From contig NZ_JAAQRC020000001.1 in the NCBI RefSeq assembly GCF_019216885.1, positions 3,782,501-3,846,500 of the forward strand: a stretch of 64,000 nt of DNA, written 5' to 3'. This stretch comes from Methylobacterium sp. SyP6R (GTDB taxonomy: Bacteria; Pseudomonadota; Alphaproteobacteria; Rhizobiales; Beijerinckiaceae). Under the pieces are notes generated by a model, which saw only the letters and a list, made by a program, of their open reading frames with translations, was not told the DNA's origin and made no database searches. The position numbers and the translations under genes were made by a program. Position 1 is the stretch's first letter; each line of letters begins with the position of its first letter. Below are positions 43,148-51,873 of the stretch, one piece after another.

Positions 43148-45145
43148 TTGCTGATCGAGGTTGGTCACTACGCCCTCGCCCTGGCGCTCGCCCTGTCGCT
43201 GACGCAGATGGTGATGCCGGTCTGGGCGAGCCGCACCGGCGACCCGGTCCTGCGCAGCGTCACGGTGCCGGCGGCGCTCGCCACCTTCGCGTGCATCGCC
43301 TTCGCGTTCGGGGCGCTGACCTACGCCCACGTCACCTCGGACTTCTCGGTCCAGAACGTCGTCGAGAATTCCCACTCGATGAAGCCGCTGATCTACAAGA
43401 TCTCCGGCGTCTGGGGGAATCACGAGGGCTCGATGCTGCTCTGGGTGCTGATCCTGGCGCTGTTCGGCGCCGTGGTGGCGCTCGCCCGGAATTCCGTCCC
43501 GCCGACCTTGCGCGCCAACACGCTGGGCGTGCAGGCCGCGATCACCGCGGTGTTCCTGCTCTTCATCCTGGTCACCTCGAACCCCTTCGCCCGGCTCAAC
43601 CCGGCCCCGATGGAGGGCCGCGACCTCAATCCCCTCCTCCAGGATCCCGGCCTCGCGATCCATCCGCCGCTGCTCTATCTCGGCTATGTCGGCTTCTCGA
43701 TCACCTTCGCCTTCGCCATCGCGGCCTTGATCGAGGGCCGGATCGACGCCGCCTGGGCGCGCGCCGTGCGGCCCTGGACGCTCGCGGCCTGGTGCTTCCT
43801 CACCGTCGGCATCGCCATGGGGTCGTACTGGGCCTATTACGAGCTCGGCTGGGGCGGCTGGTGGTTCTGGGATCCGGTCGAGAACGCCTCGCTGATGCCC
43901 TGGCTCGCCGGCACGGCGCTCGTCCATTCCACCGTCGTGATGGAGAAGCGCGACGCGCTCAAGGTCTGGACGGTCTTGCTCGCCATCCTGACCTTCTCCC
44001 TGTCGCTGCTCGGCACCTTCCTGGTGCGCTCCGGCGTGCTCACCTCGGTCCACACCTTCGCCACCGACCCGACCCGCGGCACCTTCATCCTCGGCATCCT
44101 GGTGCTGTTCATCGGCGGCTCGCTGGTGCTCTACGCCTGGCGGGCGCCGACCCTGCGCCAGGGCGGCCTGTTCGCGCCGATCTCCCGCGAGGGCGCGCTG
44201 GTGATGAACAACCTGTTCCTGTCGGCGGCCTGCGCCACGGTGCTGGTCGGCACGCTCTACCCCCTGGCGCTCGAATCGCTGACGGGCGAAAAGATCTCGG
44301 TCGGGGCGCCGTTCTTCAACCTGACCTTCGTGCCGCTCGCGGTGCCGCTGCTCCTCGTCGTGCCGTTCGGCCAGACGCTGGCCTGGAAGCGCGGCGACCT
44401 CGCGGCGGCGAGCCAGCGGCTGTTCGCCGGCTTCGCGCTGGCCCTCGTCATCGCGCTGGGCGCCGTCGCGGTGACCTGGGGCGGGCCGGTCGGGGCGCCG
44501 CTGGGCATCGGGCTCGGCGCCTATCTGGTGATCGGCGCCGCCCTCGAGATCGTCACCCGGGCCAGGGGCAAGACCTTTGGCCTGTCCCTGCGCCGCGCCG
44601 CCGGCCTGCCGCGTTCGGCCTGGGGCACGGCGCTGGCCCATGCCGGCGTCGGCGTCACGGTGATCGGCATCGCCGCGCAGGCCTGGAGCGTCGAATCGCT
44701 CGCCACCGTGCCGCGCGGCGGCGAGCTGCGCGCCGGCCCCTACGTCGCGGCGCTGGAGGGCGTCCTGCCCCGCACCGGGCCGAACTACACCGAGACCGTC
44801 GCCCACCTGACCATCCGGGAGGACGGCGTGCCGGTCGGCGTGCTGGAGCCGGGCAAGCGGTTCTACGCCTCGCGCAACATGTCGGTGAGCGAGGCGGGCC
44901 TGCTGACCCGCGGGGTGAGCCAGGTCTATGCGAGCGTCGGCGAGACCGGCACCGACGGCAGCGTCGGCATCCGCCTGTACTACAAGCCGCTGGTGCTGCT
45001 GATCTGGCTCGGCGCCGTGGTGATGGCGCTCGGCGGCGGTCTCTCCCTCACAGACCGGCGCTTCCGCGTCGGCGCCCCGGCCCTGAAGCCGGCGATCCGC
45101 GACGCCGCCGGCCCGGTGCCGCCCCACTCGGTCCCGGCGGAGTAG
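43148..45145 (+). CDS. ccmF: Cytochrome c haem lyase subunit CcmF
   Basis: A 665-residue polytopic protein of the haem handling family. The Trp-rich motif WGGWWFWDPVENASLMPWL is present, with conserved His residues nearby (NHEGSMLLWVLI, HPPLLYLGYVG, HSTVVMEKR, LTSVHTFA). The start is TTG at 43148, which gives the family N-terminus (LIEVGHYALALALALS). It receives haem from CcmE and ligates it to apocytochrome. It is followed by ccmH after 6 nt. Confidence 0.96.
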   Translation: MLIEVGHYALALALALSLTQMVMPVWASRTGDPVLRSVTVPAALATFACIAFAFGALTYAHVTSDFSVQNVVENSHSMKPLIYKISGVWGNHEGSMLLWVLILALFGAVVALARNSVPPTLRANTLGVQAAITAVFLLFILVTSNPFARLNPAPMEGRDLNPLLQDPGLAIHPPLLYLGYVGFSITFAFAIAALIEGRIDAAWARAVRPWTLAAWCFLTVGIAMGSYWAYYELGWGGWWFWDPVENASLMPWLAGTALVHSTVVMEKRDALKVWTVLLAILTFSLSLLGTFLVRSGVLTSVHTFATDPTRGTFILGILVLFIGGSLVLYAWRAPTLRQGGLFAPISREGALVMNNLFLSAACATVLVGTLYPLALESLTGEKISVGAPFFNLTFVPLAVPLLLVVPFGQTLAWKRGDLAAASQRLFAGFALALVIALGAVAVTWGGPVGAPLGIGLGAYLVIGAALEIVTRARGKTFGLSLRRAAGLPRSAWGTALAHAGVGVTVIGIAAQAWSVESLATVPRGGELRAGPYVAALEGVLPRTGPNYTETVAHLTIREDGVPVGVLEPGKRFYASRNMSVSEAGLLTRGVSQVYASVGETGTDGSVGIRLYYKPLVLLIWLGAVVMALGGGLSLTDRRFRVGAPALKPAIRDAAGPVPPHSVPAE

Positions 45146-45151
45146 GCCCCG

Positions 45152-45619
45152 ATGCGCGCTGTCCGCTCCGTCCTTCTCGCCCTGGCGCTGCTCGCTCCCG
45201 TCGCCGCCGGCGCGGTGCAGCCCGACGAGGTGATGAAGGATCCAGGCCTGGAGTCGCGGGCCCGGTCGATCTCGGCCGGCCTGCGCTGCCTGGTCTGCCA
45301 GAACCAGTCGATCGACGATTCCGACGCGCCGCTCGCCCGCGACCTGCGGCTGATCGTGCGCGAGCGCCTGCGCCAGGGCGACAGCAACGACGCGGTGGTC
45401 GATTACATGGTCCACCGCTACGGCGAGTTCGTGCTGCTGCGCCCGGTCCTGGCCTGGCACACCGCCTTTCTCTGGCTGACGCCGGTGCTGGTGATCGGCC
45501 TCGGCGGGCTCGCCCTCTGGGCCGCCGGCCGGCGCCGCAAGGCCACGGCGCCCAAGGCCCTCTCGGCCGCGGAGGAAGCGGCGGTCGCCGACCTGATGCG
45601 CCGGGCCGAGCCGCGGTGA
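45152..45619 (+). CDS. ccmH: Cytochrome c maturation thiol oxidoreductase CcmH
   Basis: A 155-residue protein with a signal peptide (1-20), the redox motif [11 protein letters not shown] (C46, C49), and a membrane helix near 105-125. It keeps the CXXCH cysteines of apocytochrome c reduced. Enteric CcmH has a C-terminal TPR part; here that is the separate CcmI. The stop overlaps the next gene's GTG. Confidence 0.95.
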   Translation: MRAVRSVLLALALLAPVAAGAVQPDEVMKDPGLESRARSISAGLRCLVCQNQSIDDSDAPLARDLRLIVRERLRQGDSNDAVVDYMVHRYGEFVLLRPVLAWHTAFLWLTPVLVIGLGGLALWAAGRRRKATAPKALSAAEEAAVADLMRRAEPR

Positions 45620-46611
45620 GCGGCAGCCTCACCGACATCGCCGGCCTCCGCGTCGGTCACGCCGAGGATGCGCGAGCGCTGTCCGGCGTCACCGCGATCG
45701 TCTTCGACACACCCACGGTGGCGGCGGTCGACATCCGCGGCGGCGGGCCCGGCACGCGGGAGACCGACCTCCTCGATCCCGAGCGCACGGTGCCGGGGGT
45801 CGATGCGCTCGTCCTGTCCGGCGGTTCGGTCTTCGGGTTGGACGCGGCCGCCGGCGTCACCGCTTGGCTCGCCGAGACCGGCCGCGGCTTCGCGGTCGGC
45901 CCGGCGCGGGTGCCGATCGTGCCGGCGGCGATCCTGTTCGACCTCCTCAACGGCGGCGACAAGGCGTGGGGCCGCTACCCGCCCTATCGCGACCTCGGCT
46001 TCGCGGCGGCGGCCGCGGCCAGCGCCGGTCCGGTGGCGATGGGCTCGGTCGGGGCCGGGCTCGGGGCGCGCACCGCCAACCTCAAGGGGGGCTTGGGCAG
46101 CGCCTCGGCCATGGTCGAGGGTACGGGCGCCCGCGTCGCGGCGCTCGTGGCGGTGAACGCGCTCGGGCGGGTCACGGTCGGGGACGGGCCGCATTTCTGG
46201 GCCGGCCCGTTCGAGGAGGGCGACGAGTTCGGGGGATTGGGCCCCGCGCCGACCATCCCGGCCGACGCCTTCGCCTGGCCGATGAAGCCGATGCCCGGCG
46301 CCAACACGACGATCGCGGTGGTGGCGACCGATGCCCGCCTGACCAAGGCCGAGGCGCGCCGCCTCGCCGTGACGGCGCAGGACGGGCTCGCCCGGGCGAT
46401 CGTGCCCGCTCACACGCCGCTGGACGGCGACCTGGTCTTTGCCGCCGCCACGGGCGCCGTGCCGCTCGCCGATCCGGTCGGGGATCTGGCGCGGCTGGGC
46501 GATGCCGCGGCGCGGGTGCTGGCGCGGGCGGTGGCGTTGGGGGTGTACCACGCGAGCGCCTTGCCGGTGGCGGGGGCGCAAGCCGCGTGGCGGGATCGGT
46601 TCGGAGGATAG
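45616..46611 (+). CDS. P1 family peptidase (DmpA/NylC-type, S58)
   Basis: A 331-residue Ntn-type hydrolase. The GTG start at 45616 overlaps the ccmH stop as GTGA. Family blocks are [45 protein letters not shown] and GSVGAGLGA. The self-cleavage site is predicted at N230-T231 in [13 protein letters not shown], as in nylon-oligomer hydrolase NylC, where Thr is the nucleophile. It would be an aminopeptidase or amidase. Its link with ccm genes is by position only. Confidence 0.9.
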   Translation: MSGSLTDIAGLRVGHAEDARALSGVTAIVFDTPTVAAVDIRGGGPGTRETDLLDPERTVPGVDALVLSGGSVFGLDAAAGVTAWLAETGRGFAVGPARVPIVPAAILFDLLNGGDKAWGRYPPYRDLGFAAAAAASAGPVAMGSVGAGLGARTANLKGGLGSASAMVEGTGARVAALVAVNALGRVTVGDGPHFWAGPFEEGDEFGGLGPAPTIPADAFAWPMKPMPGANTTIAVVATDARLTKAEARRLAVTAQDGLARAIVPAHTPLDGDLVFAAATGAVPLADPVGDLARLGDAAARVLARAVALGVYHASALPVAGAQAAWRDRFGG

Positions 46612-47061
46612 GCGCGGCTTTGCGATACAGTCAGTGTGCATCGCCGCTTCTTCGCGCGTGATTCCAACGGTCGTTGAAGACGACCTTTGATATTAGCATG
46701 AATATTATCGAGAGAGTGGGAGCCTGTTTGACTGATCGACATACTCCAATCCCATCCACAACCTCATCCTGAGGTGCGACCGCAGGGAGCCCTCCTTCGA
46801 GGCTCCCTGCGGTCGCACCTCAGGATGAGGTCGCGGATAGGATGGAAAATTACCTTGCGATGCTGTTCTTGCAACTCAAGTATTCTTTCAGAGTCTGTTT
46901 GAGCAGTAATTTCTGAAAAATACATGAGATTATTGGGGGGATATCCTACCCAGCACCTCATCCTGAGGTGCGACTGAAAGGAGCCTCGAAGGAGGGCTCC
47001 AGAAGCCTCCGCGATCCCTGGAGCCCTCCTTCGAGGTCAGTCGATCTTCGATCGACTGATA
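46612..47061. other. Intergenic region of nested repeats
   Basis: This 450-bp gap before the IS630 element contains a perfect family A hairpin (46764-46832), the tag CTGTTTGAGCAG-like at 46895 and the left part of a second family A element (46954-47060). No gene was seen. Confidence 0.65.
46764..46832. repeat. Palindromic repeat, family A copy 4, perfect 30-bp arms
   Basis: The left arm (46764-46793) starts CCTCATCCTGAGGTGCGACC and the right arm (46803-46832) is its exact reverse complement; the loop is only 9 nt. A perfect arm of this length suggests recent origin or ongoing correction. It lacks the inner GGCTCCAG arms of the long copies. Confidence 0.9.
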
Positions 47062-47141
47062 CCAACGGCCGGTGAGGCTGACTCGGCGTGTTGCGCGCGG
47101 GTTCCAGTTCTGATTCGGTTCACGGATCAGGAGAGCGTGCC

Positions 47142-48223
47142 ATGACCGGGATCGCCATCACCCGCACGGATCTGAGCGCTGAGGCGTTGCGCGCAGCATC
47201 GTCCAAGGCGCCGAGCATTCCGGCGGCGCGTCGCATGCTGGCGCTCGCGCTGGTGCTGGAGGGTGCCGATCGCACCACGGCGGCCCGCTCCTGCGGCATG
47301 GACCGCCAGACCCTGCGCGATTGGGTCCACCGCTACAACGCCGAGGGGCTTGAAGGTCTGAGCGACCGCAAGGCGCCAGGCCGGGCCGCCAAGCTGACGA
47401 CCGACCAGAAGCAGCAGTTGGCCGCGCTGGTCGAGGCGGGGCCGGACGTCGACACCGATGGCGTGGTGCGCTGGCGCCGGGTCGACCTTCAGGCGCGGAT
47501 CAAGGATCTGTTCGGGGTCGAGATGCACGAGCGCACCGTTGGCAAGCACCTGGCGGAGCTTGGCTTCGTGCGGCTTTCGGTGCGCCCGCAGCATCCCAAG
47601 GCCGACGAGGAGATCCAGGAAGCATTTAAAAAAACTTCGCCGCGCGCGTGGCAGAGGTCCTGCCCGAACCCGTCCGCGCCAAGCCGCTCGAGATCTGGTT
47701 TCAGGACGAGGCGCGCGTCGGCCAGCAGGGCACGCTGACGCGGGTCTGGGCGCGCAAGGGCACGCGCCCGCGGGCGCCCCGCGACCAACGCTACAAGTGG
47801 GCGTACGTGTTCGGCGCGGCCTGCCCGGCGCGCGCGACCAGCGCGGCCTTGGTGCTGCCGACGGTCAACACCGCGATGATGTCGCTGCACTTGGCCGAGA
47901 TCAGCAAGCAGGTGGCCGAGGGCGCACACGCGATCCTGGTGCTGGACGGGGCCGGCTATCACGGCACCGCCAAGACACGCCGACCGCGTGGCCTGGCGGT
48001 GCCGGACAACATCACGCTGTTGCATCTGCCGGCGTCCTCGCCGGAGCTGAACCCGATGGAACTGGTCTGGCAATACGTGCGCCAGAACAAGCTCGCCAAT
48101 CGGGTGTTCCGTGACTACAGGCAGATCGTCGAGGCTTGCTGCGACGCCTGGAACTTCTTCGCCAACAACCCGGACCTCGTGACCTCAATCACAGCGCGCG
48201 ACTGGGCGAAGGTCAAAGTTTAG
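47142..48223 (+). CDS. IS630 family transposase, two frames joined by -1 frameshift
   Basis: Frame 1 starts at 47142 with an HTH region (AARRMLALALVLEGADRTTAARSCGMDRQTLRDWVHRY, then the second winged helix). Frame 2, in the -1 frame from about 47633, gives the catalytic DDE domain: D in WFQDEARVGQQG, D in ILVLDGAGYH, and E in LPASSPELNPMELVW. Without a shift, frame 1 ends at 47738 in unrelated sequence. A run of seven A at 47628-47634 is placed exactly at the junction. The joined product is about 360 residues. The stop is next to the right inverted repeat. Confidence 0.9.
47628..47635 (+). other. Slippery A7 site for -1 frameshift
   Basis: AAAAAAAC preceded by TTT; frame 1 reads GCA TTT AAA AAA ACT. 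Slipping back by one base yields AAC TTC GCC and continues into the DDE frame. Ribosomal slippage or transcriptional slippage are both possible; IS630 elements commonly use such sites. Confidence 0.75.
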
Positions 48224-48332
48224 GGCCGTTGGTATGACACCTCAGGATGAGGTGGATGGGTAGGACATCTCATGCTCACCGTCAGATTTTGGCTGTCAAA
48301 TCCGCTCAAACAGGCTCTGAGGTCCCCACCCC

Positions 48333-50825
48333 TCAGAACTGATACCGCAGCCCCGCCGTCACCCCATGCGCCACCCCGGCCCGGGTGCCGATCGCCGCCT
48401 GGTAATCCACCCGCCAGCCGAGGTTCTCGGTCAGGCTGCCCTGGAGGCCGACCCCGGCGGTGACGTAGTCGGATGTCAGGAACGGGATCGCCGCGGTCGC
48501 GACGGCCATCGGGTTCTGGACGCTGGCGAGGCGGAACAGGCCGGCTTTCTGCTGCGGCCCGAGGCCGAGATTGTAGGCCACCCGCACCGAGGGGACGATG
48601 CCGCCGAAGCCCGTATAGGCGAGTTCCGCGCCGAAGCGGGCGGTGGTCTGGAGCACCGTGAGGCCGCCATAGGCGACGTTGTTGCCCGCCGCCCCCGTCT
48701 CGGTGAAGCCGCCGACCCGGGCCGAGAGGTGGCTCAGGCCCGCGAAGGGCATCAGCCGGAAAGCGTCGCGGTCGAGGATCAGGCCGGCCTCGCCGTCGAG
48801 CGACAGCGCGGTGGCGGAGGTCTTGGAGTCGGCCGTCAGCCCGTACGCGGCCGGGCGGCGGATGCCCGAGAGGTCGATGATCGGGGCGCCGCCGACGATG
48901 CCCTGCGCATAGAAGGTCGGGCCGTAATAGCCGCCATAGGCCGCGACCGTGAAGGCGCTCTGGTCCTGGCGGAACCCTTGCGGCCGCGACAGCGAGCCGC
49001 CGCCGACCGCGAGGCCGGCCCGCCACGGGCCGGTGAGCGGCAGGTCGAAGCCCGCCGAGCCTTGCGCGATGGTGCGGTCGAGGGACAGGCCGCCGTTGCG
49101 CGGCTGGTCGGCGAAGACGAAGTCGCCCCCGACCCAGAGCGCCGGGCCGGAGGTGCCCCAGGCGCCCTGGCCGGGAAGTCCGGCGCTGCGGCGGAGCGCC
49201 GAGAGGTGGTCCTGCACGCCCCGCGTCGCCGAGGCCGCGACGCCGATCGCGCCGGCCCCGAGGCCCTGGAGCACCGTCGGCGCCGTCGCCTTCATCACGG
49301 CGAGCGAGAGCGGATCGACGTAGGTCGGCAGGGTCAGCCGGTAGGCGAGCAGGATGTTGTCGTTGTTGATGCCGGCATCGTAGGGCTGGCCGTTGATGAC
49401 GCCCTGGCGGGTCAGGAAGTCGTTGTCGTTGCCGACGAGCAGGAAATAGTCGTTGGGCGCCCGCTCGCTCAAGACCGGCACGAGGCCCATCGCCTCGATC
49501 TTCTCCGGCAGGGTGGTCTGGCTCGCCGGGTTGGTATTCAGGTTCATCCCGAAGCGGTTGAGCTGCACCGGGTTGAGCAGGTCGACGACCTCCCGGCTCT
49601 GCACCGGGGTCAGCCCGGCCCGCAAGGTGCCGTTCGGGGCGATCGGCGTCGTGCCGTCATAGGCGGTGCCGGCGATGTTGGTCGCGCCCGCGGTGTCGAC
49701 GAAGAGCACGCTCTTGTAGACGATCGGCGTGGTGTTGCCGGTGCCGAGCCCGTTCGAATCGCGCGACAGCACCAGGAACTGGGTGTCGTTGAGCGCCAGC
49801 ATCTCGCTCTGGGCCGCGGTGCGGTTCGGGGCGCCGCCATTGCCGTTCTGCTGGTAGGCCGGCAGCTGCAGCACGTATTCGCGGCTCGGCGCCCCGGGGG
49901 TCGGGGTGCCGGAGACGTCGTAGTAGAGGATGCGGGTATTGGTCCGCTGCTGCTGGTTAGGCCCCGAATCCTGCAGCGTCGCGCTCTGCAGGATGGCGAC
50001 GAGGCCGCGCCCGTCCGGCGTCAGCGCCAGCGCCTCGAGGCCCTGGTTGTTGCGCCGGCCGGTATCGGGCGGATTGAGCGAATTGAAGTTGAGCTGGCCG
50101 TTCGTCACCGGCTGGAGCGCCGCCGGGATGCCGATCAGGCCCTGGAGGCGGCCCTCGCGGCTGAAATAGTAGATGTTCGGGCCGTACTCGTCGCTGACGT
50201 AGAACGAGCCGTCGAGGCGGCGCGCCAGGCCCTCGGCGTCGAGGCTGATGCGCCCGGCGCTCGGGCCGGTGGCGGCGGAGGGCAGCACGGCGCCGAGTTG
50301 CGTGGTCGTGCCGGAAGCGGGATCGAGACCGCTGAAACGCTGGCCCCTGGCATCGGTGAGCACGATGCCGCCATCCGGCGTCAGGGTGATCTGGCGCTGC
50401 GACGTGGTGGCCTGCGGCAGTGCCGCGGTGCCGGCATAGGGCGTGAAGCTCAAGTTGAAGCGGTTGAGCCGGCCGGCATAGTCGCTGAACAGCCCGCCGT
50501 CGGGGTTGTTGTAGCCGCGGTCGGGCAGCGTGTAGAGCGTGCCCGTATAGGTGTCGCCGTTGCGCCGCCAGGTCGAGAGGTCGACGGCGAGCGAGGAGAA
50601 CGAGCCGAGGGAATCGCCGAGGAAGTCCCGGGTGGTGGCCGGCAGCCGGGCCACGCCCTGGAGGCCCTGGTTGACGATTGTGGTGCCGCCGACATCGGTC
50701 GAGACCGGCCCGTCGACGGGCTGGAGGTTCGGCACCCGCACCTGGACCGACTGGGCCTGCGCGAGCCCCGCGCCGGCGATCAGGCCGCCCGCCGTGAGCG
50801 CGGCGCGGATGGAAAGAATGGTCAC
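48333..50825 (-). CDS. Phytase-like esterase-domain autotransporter
   Basis: An 830-residue protein. The GTG at 50825 starts a good signal peptide (ILSIRAALTAGGLIAGAGLA, then QAQS). The passenger (about 30-530) is a beta-propeller of the esterase-like activity of phytase type (YTLPDRGYNN, GLDPASGTTTQLG, SLDAEGLARRLDGSFYVSDEYGPNIYYFS, NNQGLEALALTPDGRGL, NDNDFLTRQG). The C-terminal 280 residues are an autotransporter beta-barrel ending in GLRYQF. The passenger would be displayed or released at the surface. It may act on phosphate esters, but this family is poorly characterised. It lies 2-3 genes from crcB and within 8 kb of a phosphate transporter. Confidence 0.85.
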   Translation of the reverse strand: MTILSIRAALTAGGLIAGAGLAQAQSVQVRVPNLQPVDGPVSTDVGGTTIVNQGLQGVARLPATTRDFLGDSLGSFSSLAVDLSTWRRNGDTYTGTLYTLPDRGYNNPDGGLFSDYAGRLNRFNLSFTPYAGTAALPQATTSQRQITLTPDGGIVLTDARGQRFSGLDPASGTTTQLGAVLPSAATGPSAGRISLDAEGLARRLDGSFYVSDEYGPNIYYFSREGRLQGLIGIPAALQPVTNGQLNFNSLNPPDTGRRNNQGLEALALTPDGRGLVAILQSATLQDSGPNQQQRTNTRILYYDVSGTPTPGAPSREYVLQLPAYQQNGNGGAPNRTAAQSEMLALNDTQFLVLSRDSNGLGTGNTTPIVYKSVLFVDTAGATNIAGTAYDGTTPIAPNGTLRAGLTPVQSREVVDLLNPVQLNRFGMNLNTNPASQTTLPEKIEAMGLVPVLSERAPNDYFLLVGNDNDFLTRQGVINGQPYDAGINNDNILLAYRLTLPTYVDPLSLAVMKATAPTVLQGLGAGAIGVAASATRGVQDHLSALRRSAGLPGQGAWGTSGPALWVGGDFVFADQPRNGGLSLDRTIAQGSAGFDLPLTGPWRAGLAVGGGSLSRPQGFRQDQSAFTVAAYGGYYGPTFYAQGIVGGAPIIDLSGIRRPAAYGLTADSKTSATALSLDGEAGLILDRDAFRLMPFAGLSHLSARVGGFTETGAAGNNVAYGGLTVLQTTARFGAELAYTGFGGIVPSVRVAYNLGLGPQQKAGLFRLASVQNPMAVATAAIPFLTSDYVTAGVGLQGSLTENLGWRVDYQAAIGTRAGVAHGVTAGLRYQF

Positions 50826-51026
50826 GATTCGCCCCCAGGCTGACTTTGCGGCAGGGATGGGGCGGTTCGGTGACAGGCACGTGACGGAGTGTTGCCCGTT
50901 CGCACCGAATGGAACCCGGTGCGGCGCGCAGGCCACGGTTGCGCCGGCGGCCTCGCCCCGATCGGCGGACCGTGGCAGAAGCCTCGCGGGATCGACGGAG
51001 ACGTCGCAGAAGACTTGGCAGGAGAC

Positions 51027-51407
51027 TTGACGGCGGTGAGCTACCTGGTGGTCTTTCTCGGCGCCGGCCTCGGCGGGGCCCTGCGCCACGGCGTCAATCT
51101 CTGGGCCGCGCGGGCGGGCAGCAGCTTCCCGTTCGGCACGATGGTGATCAACATCCTCGGCTCGATCATGATGGGCGTGCTCACCGGCTGGTTCGCCGCC
51201 CGGGGCGGAGGACCGCAGGCCCTGCGGCTCTTCCTCACCACCGGGATCCTCGGCGGCTTCACCACCTTCTCGACCTTCTCGCTCGAGGCCTTCCTGCTCT
51301 GGGAGCGCGGCGCGCACGCGGCGGCGCTCGCCTATGTGGGAGGGTCGGTGGCGGCCGGCATCGTCGGCGTCGGCGTGAGCCTCCTGGTGCTGCGCCAGCT
51401 CGCGTGA
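51027..51407 (+). CDS. crcB: Fluoride efflux channel CrcB
   Basis: A 126-residue four-helix membrane protein. Family motifs are visible: GAGLGGALRHGVN, FPFGTMVINILGS, GILGGFTTFSTFSLE and the final VGVGVSLLVLRQLA. It forms a dimeric F- channel. The start is TTG 51027 (MTAVSYLVV type); GTG 51036 is an alternative with better spacing from AGGAG at 51019. It is divergent from the autotransporter gene. I could not fit the fluoride riboswitch consensus upstream. Confidence 0.92.
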   Translation: MTAVSYLVVFLGAGLGGALRHGVNLWAARAGSSFPFGTMVINILGSIMMGVLTGWFAARGGGPQALRLFLTTGILGGFTTFSTFSLEAFLLWERGAHAAALAYVGGSVAAGIVGVGVSLLVLRQLA

Positions 51408-51477
51408 GGCGGGAGCCGCGGCGACCAATCCGCGCGGGTTGACAAGCGGGGGGATCGGAGGCGGAGTCTCCCTCACG

Positions 51478-51783
51478 ATGAGCGACACCGCCCCCCGTCC
51501 AGAGGCCGAGAAGCCCCGCATCGCCATCACCTACTGCACCCAATGCAACTGGCTGCTGCGGGCCGGCTGGATGGCGCAGGAGCTGCTCTCGACCTTCCGC
51601 GACGCGATCGGCGAGGTGGCGCTGATCCCCGGGACCGGCGGCGCCTTCGCGATCACCTGCGGCGACGCCCTGATCTGGGAGCGCAAGCGCGACGGGGGAT
51701 TTCCCGACATCAAGACCCTCAAGCAGCGGGTGCGCGACCGGATCGAGCCGGGCCGCGACCTCGGCCACATCGACAGGGCCTGA
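51478..51783 (+). CDS. SelT/SelW/SelH (Rdx) family protein with CXXC
   Basis: A 101-residue protein. The family motif is ITYCTQCNWLLRAGWMAQELL with C20-x-x-C23, where eukaryotic forms have selenocysteine at the second position. EVALIPGTGGAFAITCGDALIWERKRDGGFPD completes the thioredoxin-like fold. A redox function is expected but partners are unknown. It follows crcB by 70 bp. Confidence 0.92.
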   Translation: MSDTAPRPEAEKPRIAITYCTQCNWLLRAGWMAQELLSTFRDAIGEVALIPGTGGAFAITCGDALIWERKRDGGFPDIKTLKQRVRDRIEPGRDLGHIDRA

Positions 51784-51873
51784 CGCCTTGACCGAGCCGC
51801 GCCGCCGGCGCGCCGCCAGGACAGGGCACAAGGCAAGACAGGGTCCAGGGACGGTCGTCATGAGGACCACGCC

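Larger units (their letters stand above)
47062..48232 (+). mobile_element. Complete IS630-family insertion sequence
   Basis: 1171 bp. The terminal inverted repeats begin CCAACGGCC (47062-47070) and end GGCCGTTGG (48224-48232), a perfect 9-bp match. Both ends are flanked by TA (47060-47061 and 48233-48234), the target duplication typical of IS630/Tc1-mariner elements. The transposase is encoded in two overlapping frames. The copy looks intact and therefore possibly active. Confidence 0.93.
46954..48262. repeat. Palindromic repeat, family A copy 5, split by IS630
   Basis: The left part (46954-47060) has the usual order CCTCATCCTGAGGTGCGACT, CGAAGGAGGGCTCCAG, its complement and GAGGTCAGTCGATCTTCGAT. 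The right part resumes at 48235 with TGACACCTCAGGATGAGGT. The 1171 bp between them are the IS630 element with its duplicated TA target. Confidence 0.85.

Noticed and set aside
42986..45460. Minus-strand frame of over 800 codons opposite ccmF
   Set aside because: It mirrors ccmF codon by codon and shows no domain of its own.
47142..47738. Transposase as a broken pseudogene
   Set aside because: The A7 site at the frame junction, perfect end repeats and complete DDE motifs fit a programmed frameshift better than decay.
50826..51026. Fluoride riboswitch upstream of crcB
   Set aside because: I could not fit the conserved crcB-motif core or its pseudoknot to the sequence.
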